Shown here one piece after another: positions 23,195 to 35,299 of a stretch of 64,000 bases of DNA; the first letter of the stretch is position 1, and each line of letters opens with the position of its first letter. The DNA is taken from positions 104,222,539 to 104,286,538 of the forward strand of contig OY720636.1 in NCBI GenBank assembly GCA_963169105.1. Reading direction: 5' to 3'. This DNA is from Ceriagrion tenellum (lineage: Eukaryota > Arthropoda > Insecta > Odonata > Coenagrionidae). Under the pieces are notes generated by a model. It was not told the origin of the DNA. It did no database searches and worked only from the letters and a program-made list of their open reading frames with translations. Both the position numbers and the translations under genes were made by a program.

Positions 23195-25200
23195 AAAAAC
23201 ATAGTTTTTGCGTCATTAATGAGATTATATTTTCTACGTGCTTTGTGCTACAGATTAAAAAATTCATGACATTTCAGTAACGTTTAAATATGGTATCTCT
23301 TACGACTGAAGAAAAATCAGACTACCTAAACAGATGGAAGGCCATAAGTCCATAATCCTGAGAGGGTAACCTAGTTTCTGTAACGGGTATTGTTATGACC
23401 TTTGGATCTTTAGCTCAGGCGGTGTGGTAAAGGTCATTTTTTGAAAGTAAGGGCACCGTTGATGTGAATAATCCATTCAGAGAGCGTAGCGATGAATAAT
23501 TTGAATGATCTTCTGTATTACTCCCATCGCGTTTAGACTTCCTCAATTCCTACCTCTCTCATTTGGAATATAATTCTGTTGCAGAATCGGAGATGATTTT
23601 TTCGCTCAGCAGGTGATGTACCCTTTTGGTGCTGAACGAAGTTTCGTAATTGGATTCACCTTTTAAAGGAAGCGAAACGCTTTCGGCGCTCGTTCTCATC
23701 ACCCACCCCCTTATGCGTAATTTTATGACTGTTATTGAATATCATTTCTATTATTCTCCTCAATTTTGAGAGAAAGTAATTTCACTGGTTTTCAAGTTAA
23801 TAAATCTGTATAAATTACTGAGGAAACTGAGGACGCTTAGATTAAAGCCTGGGCCTGTTTACGACTGATCTATCAGGCGTATATTTATTAAGAAAAATCT
23901 GGAAGTGTACTAATTCAGATTCCTTCACAGTTAAGGTGTAGTTAAATTGTTCTTGTTCAACTTCCCTGATGTGCTGTATGTATTACTTATTTCATAAATC
24001 AAGGATATATTCCTCTCTTTCTCACAGTAACCCCAGTTCAAGTACTCTCTCAAGTTCTCCGTTGACTTTAGATTAATTACGTACAGTTCCTTGTAATTTC
24101 GATAATTTTTTATCGAAACATACTCGGTGAATTTCGATGGTAGTTCCGCCTATTCTTTTATGAGTTTAGTTATCTATTTCCTTGAAAGATATATTCAGCA
24201 CTCAAGAAATGTTTTCTCTCAGGGTTTATTAGCTTGAGCTAAGTTTGTAATATGTCTGATTAGGTGTGACACTTATTATTAACCTGTGACTGATGCTTAC
24301 ATTCTATTGTGTAAACTTTTCGATTTTCTTTAAATGGAATATTTACTTACGGTACCAGTCATGAGTATTTTTAGATGCTTGTAATGGTGATTGTATTTGA
24401 TGATGCTGTCTTCTCTTGATATTCGTTGTTTTATCTTCGGGCCATGATAAATCGATTTTTGGCGCGTAAGAAGTTAATTAGACTATTCCCCATAAAAAAC
24501 AGCTCTAATTGTTGTGTGCATTAAAGGTTTTTGATTGTATTTTCGGGTCAGGTTGGGTTTTTTCCTTCAACAATTAAAATATTGGCCACAAAACGTATGC
24601 TAGACCTCATTTCATGTCTTTTTTTACCTCACTGGCCTGTCTCATTTGACGGCACTGTCATAAGTCATCACAGAGAAAACATGCAATCAAAATAGATTTT
24701 TTTGTTTGTCACCATAATGCATGGAAATGTTGCTGTCTTGCGAACAAGTGGGGGAGTTTTTTCTTAATAGACAATGGAGGGTTTTTTTATTCGTTCTAAA
24801 AATACCGGACGCCTTATTATATCCGTGGACTTCGCAAGAGAAAGCCTGCGGATAAAAGGGGTTTCAAACGCGTGAAAAAATACGTCCTTTCGTGCCCGTA
24901 ATGACTCCGACTCATCCCTCCGGAAAGGAATGACAGTGCTTTTTCTAGCCGAGGAGCGGAAGGTTACAATTATAAACCGAACTGCGGGTTGTGATCCCAA
25001 CGGGAGCGGTTTCTTCTCCTGGCCGGCGTAAACCTCTTCTCGACTACGAAGTGTTTCTCCGTTCTAGATTAACTTCCAGCGAATGGCTTTCCTCGTTCGC
25101 TTCGAAGTTGTCGTTTGCGCGAGAAAGTTGCATCGACCTTCCTCTAGCGAGGCATAATCATCCGTGGCGGTGAACGGTAAATATTGAATTGTTCCTTATT
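23195..25200. other. No recognisable feature
   Basis: I see no gene or element. At 23405-23430 TTTAGCTCAGGCGGT resembles a tRNA A box, but no B box follows. Confidence 0.55.
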
Positions 25201-25204
25201 GTGC

Positions 25205-25275
25205 TTCCTGGACCGGGATCCGAGCTACGGACCTCAAAACTTCCCTGGCCAGTTCGGTGACTACAACTCTACGCA
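25205..25275 (-). mobile_element. Possible tRNA-derived fragment
   Basis: On the minus strand GTAGCTCGGATCCCGGTCC resembles a B box with a TΨC stem and is preceded by a weak A-box-like GTAGTCACCGAACTGG. It is degenerate; chance similarity is possible. Confidence 0.25.
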
Positions 25276-25605
25276 GAATTTCCAAGTACAAACATGTATG
25301 TTTTTCGAGGAATGATTTGATTCTTCTGAGTGCTTCCTGTTTCATATAGCCGAAGGTGGCTGGACTTCCGACCTAGACTCCCCTTTATTCGTTGCATTCT
25401 TGACCTCGGCTGATGGCTGTATCTTGAATTGTACCTCTTTTCATGTAGTGTGACAACCTCTATCCTGCTGGTCAGTGGTTTCTTGGAGCGCTGGAGTATA
25501 ACGAGTGTTTCCTCCGACGATTAAGGTAGATTTTAATGAGAAAGGGCTGTACTAGTCTGATATAGGTACAAGTACGAATCTCCTTACATAATTTCATTCT
25601 TTAGC

Positions 25606-26129
25606 TTCATCATCATTGGTTTTTAAATCCTAAGATTGTTTGACTGCCCTCCACTTTTTCTTATCTAATGCTAGTTCCCTTACCTCTTGGTATCTTTCCA
25701 TATATACTGTCTTCTTTATTTGGTCCATAAACTTATTCTTGGGTCTTCCTCTGGGGACTTTTTTCTCCATTTTACCCTCGATTATGTTCTTCGCAAACTC
25801 ATCGTGTCTCTGTGTGGGTCCAATCCATCTGGTTCTTCTTTCCGTCTTTGGCTCTTTAGCTTGGCCTACGTCATATCATCAACATGTCTATAAAGCCTAT
25901 TCTCTATATTCCCCGTCACCGCTCACCCAACATCATTCCAACGTCTCGATCTTCAGCTTCCCCTTGCCCCACATCGTCTTCTATGTCCGCCCCAAGTCTC
26001 CTCCAGCAGCCCTATTCCCACCCATCATATTTAGCGCTTTTGTCCGTCTTCCATTTCATCCGTTGCACTACCTCCATTCTTCTCTATGCCCACCTCTGAA
26101 AATCCTGCATTTTATTCTCATCTTCTTTC
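25606..26129 (-). pseudogene. RTE-like LINE remnant, 3' part
   Basis: Read on the minus strand, the segment gives KEDENKMQDFQRWA, RRTRWIGPTQRHDEFAKNII, KVPRGRPKNKFMDQIKK and YQEVRELALDKKKWRAVKQS, then a stop and a short tail with a GATGATGA run (about 25606-25620). This is the C-terminal region of an RTE-type element. It is close in nucleotide sequence to the copy at 51655-51925. It was split by the 154-bp insertion at 26130-26283; the upstream part resumes at 26298. Confidence 0.75.
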
Positions 26130-26283
26130 AAATTCTGAAGATTTCTGCGATATTCTGTGGAACCGAAACATAACTGACAATTCACAAAACGTGCAAAATC
26201 CACCTGATGATGCTGTAATAAGCGAAACCTAGGTCCTAGTAAATTTGTACTTGTGGAATTTGCTCGTTTTGTGATTAGTCAGC
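26130..26283 (+). mobile_element. Small insertion bearing hammerhead-ribozyme-like motifs, with 14-bp target duplication
   Basis: This 154-bp sequence interrupts an RTE remnant and is flanked by identical TCTCATCTTCTTTC at 26116-26129 and 26284-26297. It has no coding capacity. It contains a well-formed hammerhead-like core (26204-26235) inside a 30-bp imperfect stem (26174-26203 with 26253-26282, 26 of 30 paired). A weaker CTGAAGA...CGAAAC pair lies upstream (26135-26169). Small retroelements with hammerhead ribozymes (retrozymes, and the repeats of Penelope-like elements) are known in animals. That this is one is an inference. Orientation is set by the motif. Confidence 0.6.
26204..26235 (+). 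ncRNA. Hammerhead-ribozyme-like core
   Basis: In order: CTGATGA (26204-26210), a short stem-loop II (GCT/AGC), GAAA (26224-26227), the palindrome CCTAGG (26228-26233) in the stem III position, and TC (26234-26235) in the cleavage position. Stem I would be CCAC before CTGATGA paired with GTGG at 26253-26256, across a loop. The self-complementary stem III suits a dimeric type I hammerhead. One extra base (T, 26211) sits between CTGATGA and stem II compared with the canonical core, which may reduce or abolish activity. Confidence 0.4.
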
Positions 26284-26297
26284 TCTCATCTTCTTTC

Positions 26298-26390
26298 CTC
26301 AGATTCATGATTCACCTCCATATAATGCTACACTCCATGTTCGACTCCGCATTACACTTTTCTATAGACCCTCCGAAAAATTGTCACTAA
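26298..26390 (-). pseudogene. RTE-like LINE remnant, upstream part
   Basis: The minus strand reads TWSVALYGGES, then with a frame change LRKEDE, the RTE segment that precedes the part at 25606-26129. The KEDE-coding bases occur on both sides of the insertion because they lie in its duplicated target site. Confidence 0.65.
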
Positions 26391-26409
26391 AATTGGGAAT
26401 CCTGGATAG

Positions 26410-26490
26410 CGTTGTACGATACGCTTGGCTCGAGTAAGCCATCCATGGTTCCATCCATGAATCCATGGTTCGATTCTCGGTCCGGGAAAC
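26410..26490 (+). mobile_element. Possible tRNA-derived SINE head
   Basis: A B-box-like ATGGTTCGATTCTCGG (about 26466-26481) is preceded by an A-box-like CTTGGCTCGAGTAAGCC (about 26424-26440). A short direct repeat of CCATCCATG and CCATGGTT lies between them. No body or ends were resolved. Confidence 0.35.
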
Positions 26491-26769
26491 CCTTGTCTTC
26501 CAGACCTTCCTCTTGTCCGAGTGTCACAAGCCTGGAGGCTGAATCTTTCCTTTACCCTGCCTTTACGCCGTTTGTCGGTGTATTCAAAAACATTTTTTTT
26601 ATATCGAAGCCGACGCTTGAGGTCGAGGATATACATTTCATCACGCCGCGGAAATTCACCGATGCGAAAATATCTTGGGGTCGACCAAGAAAATTACTTT
26701 CGCGTTTGCTGACTGCGCTGAGATGGCCTCGAGATATTATTGCCGCAGCGATCCGTGGACCCATCGCGT

Positions 26770-27155
26770 GACTAAGGTTTTGTTTCCTTTGCGTAATAAC
26801 GAATAATTATTTCTAGATTTGATGTGGATCGTGGCGTTATTCCATTACTATTATTTTAATTCCAAAAGTGGTCGTAAAAGTAACCTTCTGTCTCTCCGAC
26901 ATTGTTTTCCGTGACTTAACAAGGTATCAGTGAGAGCGATAGTCATCTTTTGTCATCCAATATAGCAGTACATCAGTCTTTCACTGGCGCGGTAGTGAGG
27001 ACTTATTTCATTTCACCAGAGCATCTTCTGTGTGGAAGGGTGAAGACATAATTCCTCCAGAAAGTTGCCTGTGCGTAGCATGCCGGTAAGAGTTGGGAAG
27101 TTCTAATGTCTACTCTTCTTTTTCCGTACGAAGGATATGTTGACCTCTCCGCTTG
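26770..27155. other. No recognisable feature
   Basis: I see no gene or element before the transposon that begins at 27156. Confidence 0.55.
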
Positions 27156-27230
27156 AGGTAGTTTGAGCGAAATATCATTATGCCTAGAAATCAATGGAGT
27201 TAGTCTCATTTTAAAGGAAAATATCTATAT

Positions 27231-27801
27231 CTACGTCATACCCTGCAAGCCACCCAAAGGGTGTGTGGCATGGGGTGCTTTCGCACCAGGCATGCATGAA
27301 TGATATGGTAGAACACCGACATTACATTAAAACCCGCGTACCACACATGCAAAGCGCCAATTAAAAATCTAATACCCAAGAAACGTTCTATCTTCAATCG
27401 TTCCAACATGCAAGGGATACAAAGACTACTACTACAGATTCAAAATATCATGCATAAATAAGAACATCAATATTTACATCATGCATAAATAAGAGAGTAG
27501 AGAATATAATGAGAAAGATTTACTGCCTGCCTATTGTCAATACTCGAGCTATTCATGACGACGATCACAGCTGTTATGGTCCCGAATGGTACGCGGAAAA
27601 AATGACATTTTATACCTATCGGTTGTACAATCTACCTCTCTAATTTTATTGGTGCGATCTAATCTGCCGTAGTACGAAGGGGTTAATAGTATGTTTTTTA
27701 CGTCGTCAGTAAAATGATTTTCCTGAAATTTATTTAGGAGGTTAAGCCTATAATTTAATCTACGCTGTGATAGCGATTCCCATCCTAATTCTTATAACAG
27801 T
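27231..27801 (-). mobile_element. 5'-truncated CR1-like LINE, subfamily 1, nested in transposon M
   Basis: The 571-bp insert is in minus orientation and is flanked by TCTATAT (27224-27230 and 27802-27808). Similarity to the copy at 18275-20210 begins exactly at the right duplication, so the ends are well placed. The 3' hairpins and the GACGTAG tail lie at the left. The coding part ends with the MSFFPRTIRDHN segment and has one early stop (GAA to TAA). Nearly identical to the 18275 copy. Confidence 0.92.
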
Positions 27802-28177
27802 TCTATATTACTGTTTCAAAGAAATCAAAGTGTCAGCCTCTAACTGGACTACTTTCCTAGATTATTGACAAATTATACTAGTCCCTTTACATGGGAAATG
27901 GTAGGTGTACGCACTCAAGAGAGAGAGCATATTTAAAATATGAGGCATTTATAACACATAGATCTCGTTCAAAAATTTAGTGTGTTGTTTGCATGTTTTC
28001 TCGACTATTTTTATTAATAAATCATTGAGTCACCACAGTAATTTTTTCAGACTCATGAAAAATAACTTCCGTTTGGAAGAAGTTTGGAACGAACGGCGTG
28101 AAAAAATGAGTCACGTCAATAACTAATGTAGATATTATTTTGGATAAACTAGAATTTCAGACATATCAAAGTATATT

Positions 28178-28500
28178 CATCATCATCTGGTGTTCTGTCT
28201 GCTGACAAGTCCCGTACACCACTGTCGTCTCCATCCGCTTCTGTCCCGAGCTTCCTTCATTGTTTCATCATAGCTGATGTTCTTCACCTGATCCACCAAT
28301 TTAATTCTTCTCTTTTTCTTTCCTTCAATTGAACCTTCAAGTGCCACAGTTATAATACTTTTCCCTCTCATCACATGGCCCAGCCAGTTTCCTTTCCTTT
28401 TCCTAATCTCCTTTAGGAGCGATCTTCCTTCTTTTACTTTGCTCAAAACCTCTTCATTTCTCATCTTATCTACCCATCTTATATTATACCCATCTTATCC
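28178..28500 (-). mobile_element. 5'-truncated RTE-like LINE nested in transposon M, with target duplication
   Basis: The 323-bp insert is flanked by AAGTATATT (28169-28177 and 28501-28509). On the minus strand it encodes RNEEVLSKVKEGRSLLKEI, RKRKGNWLGHVMRG and EARDRSGWRRQW, the C-terminus of an RTE-type ORF. It ends in a GATGATGA tail at the left end. Aligning the empty sites of transposon M copies at 37469 and 41821 shows that removing the insert and one repeat restores the transposon sequence. Confidence 0.9.
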
Positions 28501-28624
28501 AAGTATATTATTGGACTATAAATAATACACTTTTATTTATGCTTCCCACAGCTGCTAAAATTAAAACCTTTAATTTGAATGTTGTCTCCATTATGACTAT
28601 GGAAATATCTCGCTCAAACTACCT

Positions 28625-31600
28625 TAGTAATATATTTGCACTTTACTATAATCTTGTATGGATTCCTTAAATTTCTCTTTCGTTAACAGCCGAAAATAAT
28701 CTAATTAAGTATATTTGCCTTTTTATTTGATTTCCGACTGTACAAACTATTGTGTTCCGGAATATCTTTGCGGGTAATGAAGCATGCTCATTCGAATATA
28801 CGTGATGATAATTTCAGTATGGTCTATTTTGCTGCGAGATTTCAAGAGTCATTGCTAGAGAGGGTAAATCGCTGAGTAAATGAATCTTAAATTTCCTTGA
28901 AGCACAAATTCCTGTATCGTTGGCATCGCTGCTTAATATGCTCATTTCTTTTTTTCCTCCGTAAAAATTTTGCCTGTTTATGTTAGTAAATGTTTTTGTC
29001 ACCCTCAAACCTTGTCGTTTATATAGCCGTGTGTGATATCTCGTTATGTGGATGATGTAATCACCCTCCATTGCGCCCTTGAGAGGGCTTGTTCGGTTTA
29101 CTGTAATACTGTTATCATGCGTTGGCACTTACGTAATCGCTGAAACCTCATTAGTTGATGGGGTAACAAAACAATGGAACTCGCGGTGAGAGGAATATAC
29201 ATTGCTCAACGCGCAAAAACGAAGAAAATAATGCGCACTACTCCACGAAACTTCAAGAAAGAAATCCTCGGTGAATTACTTAATGAAAACCCCAGGTCAT
29301 TCTGTTCTGAAGTGAAACGTGTTACTGCTAGTGATACATCCTACTTTGTAATGCGTTTTCCTGCAAATAAATCCACTAACCTAAGCAATCACTGCTCAGC
29401 CTCCACTCTATTTGAAGAAGTGAGTGGAACGCTCAGGGTTGATTTTTATTTGCTCAATTTTCTTATTCTTTTTATTTATCCGTCCAAATGATCTAAAATC
29501 TGTGGCCAAAGATATGAAGCAATTCCAAGGGAATTTCTCTCATACCTTCATATTTGGGATACGTAGTCTGAGGGCTCATAAAAGCTGAGTTGACTTACCA
29601 ATTATTGATTACCTAAGATTTTGAATTACTATTCCGTTTGCTATTTTGTATTACCATTAAATGAAAACAGATCCATCATTTGAGTGACAAGTTTTCTTTA
29701 GCATTGATCAAATAAGGGGACTAGAATCCCATTTACAAGCTAGGATCCAACAAAGGCTCTAGTCTTATCTCGCTGACCATCCGGTGTTTGGATAGGTTCA
29801 GTTCTTATTCAAACAAAAGAAATGAGGGTCTACAGAATTCTCTAGGCACCAGGAAGGCATCAGTCATTGCCAAAAACAGATCGTGAGGGTAGACAACGTT
29901 GAAGAAGGTCGGGAGATAAATGGTTTGGTAGTGCTATTTCAGGAACCAATATGCCGAGGGTGATCCTTTTTATGGTGCATATGCAGTTGGGTTCGTAGAT
30001 AAGTGGAGTGTGGTTCATTACCGTTGACTTGGATAGTGATGCTGGAGATGGGGCTTTTCTAGAGTCCATTGCAGTGTTTTATTTATCCTCCTCATGCTTA
30101 GCGTCAATCGGGGTGAAGCCGGTGCTGTTTTTGAGGTATTTATCTCACTTTGAGGTTATACTCACCTTTCTCTTTCTATTCAATGAAGTTTTTACTGAAG
30201 AAACTTCGTTTATCAACTAATCGTTTCGCATGTGAATTTTATATATCCAGCCACAATAAGCTCAGACAAAAGAGTTAGCTTCATACTATCCTCAACCTGT
30301 AAAGATGGGTGAAAATGGTACACCGACGTTTTTCCTTGAAAACTCGTAGAAATTGCCTTCTATTTCAAATTTACCCAATTAGTTTCATGATTGGAGTCCT
30401 AAAGACTCTATGCACTTGGGAAACGCCTTCGTAACCCACTGTGCTAGTTAGATTTTTTTCCATACTAAAGTCATTACCTCTTCTCAAAACCATAGCAATC
30501 CTCATTGCTTTTTTGGTGGCGGTCGCCTTGATTGCTGTCTCACCGTTTTCTATTTCCAAATTTTCTTCTATTATAACATCATCACAAAATGAAAGATACT
30601 TCGAAAATTTCTAGATAGTTTTTATATCAGCATAGGGTCATGGAAACTTATGCCATTATTAAGGTGCGTAGGTTCATATATGACCTTTCAAAAATGAACC
30701 TGTTGAAAAATTGGTTGAAATATGACCCTGTCTAATATTTATAGTTTAGAGCGAGCTGTGTCCGAAGAATATTTCTTGCATAGATGTTGATAAAACTGTA
30801 TAAATTACAGCGGTACTGCTGCTAGGCTCGGAGAGGTCCTTAATGACTATCGAACTTCATTTGTTGATTTTCAGCCTGTGACATCAAGCGGTAAAAATAT
30901 ATCGTGATGAAATAGAAAATATAAGAAAATAAAAGGAAGGGTTCTCATTTTGGTCAATATATATGTCATTCTGTAATTAATAGGCTAATTTTGTTCGTAA
31001 TTTAAAGTGTTTACTGAGAAAATTAGTTTGGTAAAAGCGTCAAAAATGTGGATTTATATAAAATTGTAATGAAAACTGGACCATATTTTCTCAATATCTA
31101 AACTTCTTTAACTTCTATGAAGCTATACTCGTCAAGTATTAACTTCTTCCCCAGTAGAATTGTGTTTAAATCTTAGAGCGCCGCTCTCTATTGCGATAAA
31201 TGTTCATTAATTTGTCGCGAGGTATTCCGCTTCTGTATGATGCTGCATTAGTAGGTGTTGAGAGAACGTATGAATTTCATCATGGTGGTGAGGAATATGC
31301 TCAAAACTGCTTACCTTCGTTATAGTATTTACCCCTGGTCGCAGTGCTGGTCTTTTGCCAGAAAGACTCCCTGCCCTGTCGACTGATTCGAATTGTTTTG
31401 AAATCTGGAGAAAACCATCAGCCCCTTAGTAGTTGGTCTAGTAACCTCCTGTATATGTCATGTTGCATCAAGTGTATTCGTATTTGTAAGTTGTCAAAGG
31501 TTCTTAAGAGACGCCGAATACGAGGAGAATGTTCAGTCGAAATACGCCCTTATGTGGGTAAGTCGCGTGACCTCGTTTTTTTCTTTTTATTTCTAGTGTT

Positions 31601-34600
31601 GAAATTGTACCCAATAATACTTTCTACTCACTTTTTTGTCACGGCCATTGCGCTTCCATATTCTTTTCGTCCCTCTTGCGTCAATAAGAAGACAAATAGC
31701 TAGCTGTCCTAGCTATGTCCTTCGTGAATGCCTTACTTGGTAGGTCGTTGTGAGTGTACCGCTTGTGGAAAATAATTTTGTGATTCACCTTTAGGTTTTC
31801 GGTGTCAATATCGCACTGTGTTTCTCCCTAAGCGATGGAAAATGTGTGGGGTGGATTGAGTGAAGAAGGTAAAGAGGTTTTGAGTTGTTGAGCGTATTAC
31901 TCGTACGAGGTTGCCCAGCTCGAATACGTGATGTGAGCCTCAATGTAAATTAAATTGGCATAAGATGCTGGAGTGTCTGAAAAATGTTCCCTGAATACTT
32001 CAGTTTTTGTTTAAAGTTACCCGTACTGATTACCAACTTTATAGCTCTGAATTATCAAAGTTAAGGATTTTTCCAGGTAATGCTCTTTGATTCTTTTCTT
32101 CAAGTTTCCTTTCGTCTTCTAGTAGTGTCGTCTTTAGAAATCTCTTGTTCTCCTGAGAATTTTCCTCGGGGGAAAAATGAACTAGACTAAGCAGTACCCG
32201 CAAGCTTCTTTTGTTGTTATAAAAATTGAACGATAAAAACCTTAAAACCAAAATAAGGGAATTTTTCTTGCTAACTTTAAATGGATGGTTTATCCTTAAC
32301 TCCTCATTCTCTGAGGTTAATATTTTGGTGTTTTTACTTTAGTCTCCAAAAGTAAAACTTAGCCCCGTGCCGTGAATTATGGTCCCTAGCAGTTTCGACC
32401 AGCTTCTTAGAATTAACTTCAGCCTCTAGCGAGGAATTTCGTGGAAACCCATAGCCGTTTAATTCGAGGGATAAGGAAGTGAGTGGAAAGTGCTGAAAGG
32501 CACGAAGGTGGGTAATTAGATTCTGCGATAAGGGTTCCCAAACTTTTCTCTCTCACCCAGGGGTGCCATCTTAGAATTTGTTACACTACGCTGAGCAATC
32601 CCAGGCTGTCTTCATGAGGTGACCGTTAACCGTTGAAATATTGTCGAGAAAATGCTTTAAAAATACGGATTAAAGAACGTTTTACGGGAGAAACTGGTTT
32701 TGTTAATTATTAAAGCCCAGATGGGCATTTAAACAAAGGTTTCCTCTTTTTTGTTTTTTCATTCGGATGCAATTAATTATCACGGTGGCTCGTTTGCTCA
32801 GCTTGGCATTATGGTCGTTTTCAAAGTTTCCATCCCGTGGCTCTAATGGCGTGGGCATCTCTGTTTTTTTTCTAATTGTCGGCCCTCATTTGTTTGAACG
32901 TTCGCCGTCCCACATTAATTGCCGTCGCCCTTCGGATGAGGTCGGTTGCCCACCACGCAGCTGATTCTCGTGAGGATGAACTCCTGACCCGTGTCGGAGA
33001 CGGACCAAAGCTTCTTCCTTTCGCGTGCCTCCTCCGTTGAAACGCGGCTCTCTTGGCCGTGTATCCTCCACGTCGCGTTTTCCGTCGTGCCCGCGGACTT
33101 CTTACAGTCCCGGCCGTCGCGTCGTGCCTTGACACGATTTCCCCTCCCGTGCTCGCGGTGCCTTCTGGGCGTTGTGATTGGGTAGATTTACGGCGGTCGT
33201 GTGTTTCTACTGCAGTTTGACAGTGCCATGTATGTCCTGTTCTGAAATGGCTAATCCTTATGGTGCTGTTGTTAAAAATGACTCGGGAATTTTGAAACCC
33301 CATGTGCGCCCCTGACCCCAGGGACATTAATAAATAATAATGAAGGGGGAATTCACTTTTATTCACAAAAAGAGAATAAATCTTATTACGTAGTGGGGGT
33401 TCCTGTTTTTTAACCCCTCTAACTTATCTGTACATAATGTAATTCTGTTGATTCACTTATATCTATTCTTAGATCTTTATTTGGACTCTTTTGTTTTAGT
33501 AGAGTGCTAAAGAATCTCTACAATGTGAGCGGCACCGCCTCTTCGGCTGTCGGAGATTTTAACTTCCTTTCAATTTTTTGCAACCAAGTGAACGAACATT
33601 TTTTCCCTACCAAATGCTCCCTTTATGAGCTGTTAACATTAAGGTTAAAGAACAGTGGCTGTAGTGAACTCTACGATAAGACGAGGAATTTTGGGTAAAC
33701 GGAGGGAAGACTTGTAAGGGAAATCGTAGACAAAATTTTTTGGAGAAAATATGCGAAAGGGTTCTTCGCTCTCTGAACAATAATAGACGGGGCTATCTAT
33801 TCGCCAACTATTTCTATGTTAGAGCACTTGTGAAGTCCTCAATCACAGTTTTATATACCTGCTGCAACCTACTGATGCCATACTCTACAGCGAAACCACG
33901 GCCATGTTTTATTTAAATGTTGTAGTGGAACTGTGTTAGTATTCCTGGGGTGTAGGCTCTCTTGCTGCTCAGCCTTTGTCCCTCCATCAAATAGGTATTC
34001 TTAAGACAAGCTCAACATACATCCCCGACTCGAAATGCGCATCCGCGACCCTTATATTATCACGGGGTTTTTCAGTTTTTATCGCACGGCGTTATTTTCA
34101 GTGACAAAGAATGCCACGTACACCATTCAAGTGAAAGATGAATTACGTTGCTGCGCGTTGTGCCAATTATGAAATAACTGGAACTTTCCAAAGAGATTTC
34201 TCAGGTCATTGTCAACTTCTTCACCACGTCTCACCTTGAAGAGTTGATAATCGCATGTATCCTCCGTTGTCGAAGGAGGAACACCGTGTTGCGACAGACG
34301 ACTCAATGAATTCGTGGCACCTAGAATGCCTCTGCTAAAGTGAAAAATTGATATGTTCGAATTTGTTCGTGTCTCCGCATAATCCTACGCTCTCAATTGT
34401 TTTCCGAGAAACAATGAGCAGAATATGCTGAGGACCGGGCACCGTCATCGCCGAAAAACTGTTAAGCGAAGAGTTCCACGATATTGAGTTACGCCCTTCG
34501 CAGTCGGAGAATTAATTTTCCGACTACTCATTCTAATACGTCTTAGTGGCGTACAGACCCTGACTTCCCTTTGAACGGTGATATAAAGTAAACATGATTT

Positions 34601-34955
34601 TCGCAAAAGAAAACATCCCGTGAGTAAACAACACCAAAGACAAACATGAAACCATCCTTAATCAACACTTTTTCGCTTGCTGTCTCACTTATGAGTGCCT
34701 TATAGTCACTTCAGAGCTCTCTCATATCCCACTCACTCAAACCAACTGCGCAGCTCTTTTTTAATATTTCATCGCTGGAGGTGGTAAAACCTAATCTGAA
34801 TAATTTATATGAATCCAAATTCCTTATCTAAGCGTGTAGAGGCAGATCGAAGGACCTTGTAGTGTAAAGTGAGGATATGAATATCAAGCAAATACCGGAT
34901 AATTCTTTATGCATACTCAGGATAGCAGAACTTACTTATATAGACTATTATTTGC
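28625..34955. other. Long stretch without a recognisable gene or element
   Basis: About 6.3 kb. The frame at 29174-29491 (105 codons) vaguely resembles the linker of a LINE ORF (ILGELLNENPRSF) but lacks a diagnostic motif. The minus-strand frame at 32872-33366 (164 codons) lies in a GC-rich patch (32900-33190), overlaps plus-strand frames and is arginine- and serine-rich without a domain. I call none of these genes. Confidence 0.5.
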
Positions 34956-34969
34956 CACTGAAATAGATT

Positions 34970-35290
34970 TTTGACTCAGTGCAGCAAGAAAATTGGAAGG
35001 AGAAAGAATTAGGAACAAAAAAATTAGAAAAATTGAAGGTTGTAAACAATACGATCGTTGATGAAAGAAAAACACAGCTATTAAGTTGGTATGAACATGT
35101 GCAAAGGATGGGAAACGAAGGACTCCCAGGAGGAATTTTCATGTGGGACCCAAAGGGAATACGTTGGAGAGACAGGCCTAGAAAAATTTGGATTGAAGGA
35201 ATACTGAAAGAAATGAGAGATAGATGATTAGAGGAAGGACTCTGGAATGTCCGTGAAGCACGGAGAGTGGAAAACGGTAAACCGGCTAGA
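34970..35290 (+). pseudogene. LINE ORF C-terminal remnant (RTE-like)
   Basis: The frame gives KTQLLSWYEHVQRMGNEGLP, then DPKGIRWRDRPRKIWIEGI and KEMRDR, a stop, and LEEGLWNVREARRVENG. The order (basic stretch, W.GHVQRM-like, RGRPR-like, WI.GI, M.DRGL, W) matches the C-terminus of arthropod LINEs. It differs from the other RTE remnants in the window, so it is a separate family. The stop at 35225-35227 and the missing upstream domains show it is dead. Confidence 0.65.
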
Positions 35291-35299
35291 TATATTTAG

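Larger units (their letters stand above)
27156..28624. mobile_element. TIR transposon family M, copy C, split by two LINE insertions
   Basis: The ends AGGTAGTTTGAGCGA (27156) and TCGCTCAAACTACCT (to 28624) are inverted repeats. Removing the two nested LINEs and their target duplications (27231-27808 and 28178-28509) leaves about 559 bp that aligns along its length with copies at 37469-38012 and 41821-42362. There is no coding capacity, so it is a non-autonomous DNA transposon. It is older than both insertions inside it. Confidence 0.88.

Noticed and set aside
23405..23450. tRNA-like A box (TTTAGCTCAGGCGGT)
   Set aside because: No B box and no cloverleaf pairing.
25640..26173. 177-codon plus-strand open frame
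   Set aside because: It is the antisense shadow of an RTE-like LINE remnant read on the minus strand.
29174..29491. Possible LINE linker or small gene
   Set aside because: Only a loose resemblance to the region between endonuclease and reverse transcriptase; no diagnostic motif.
32872..33366. 164-codon minus-strand open frame
   Set aside because: Arginine- and serine-rich with low complexity, overlapped by plus-strand frames in a GC-rich patch; no domain recognised.
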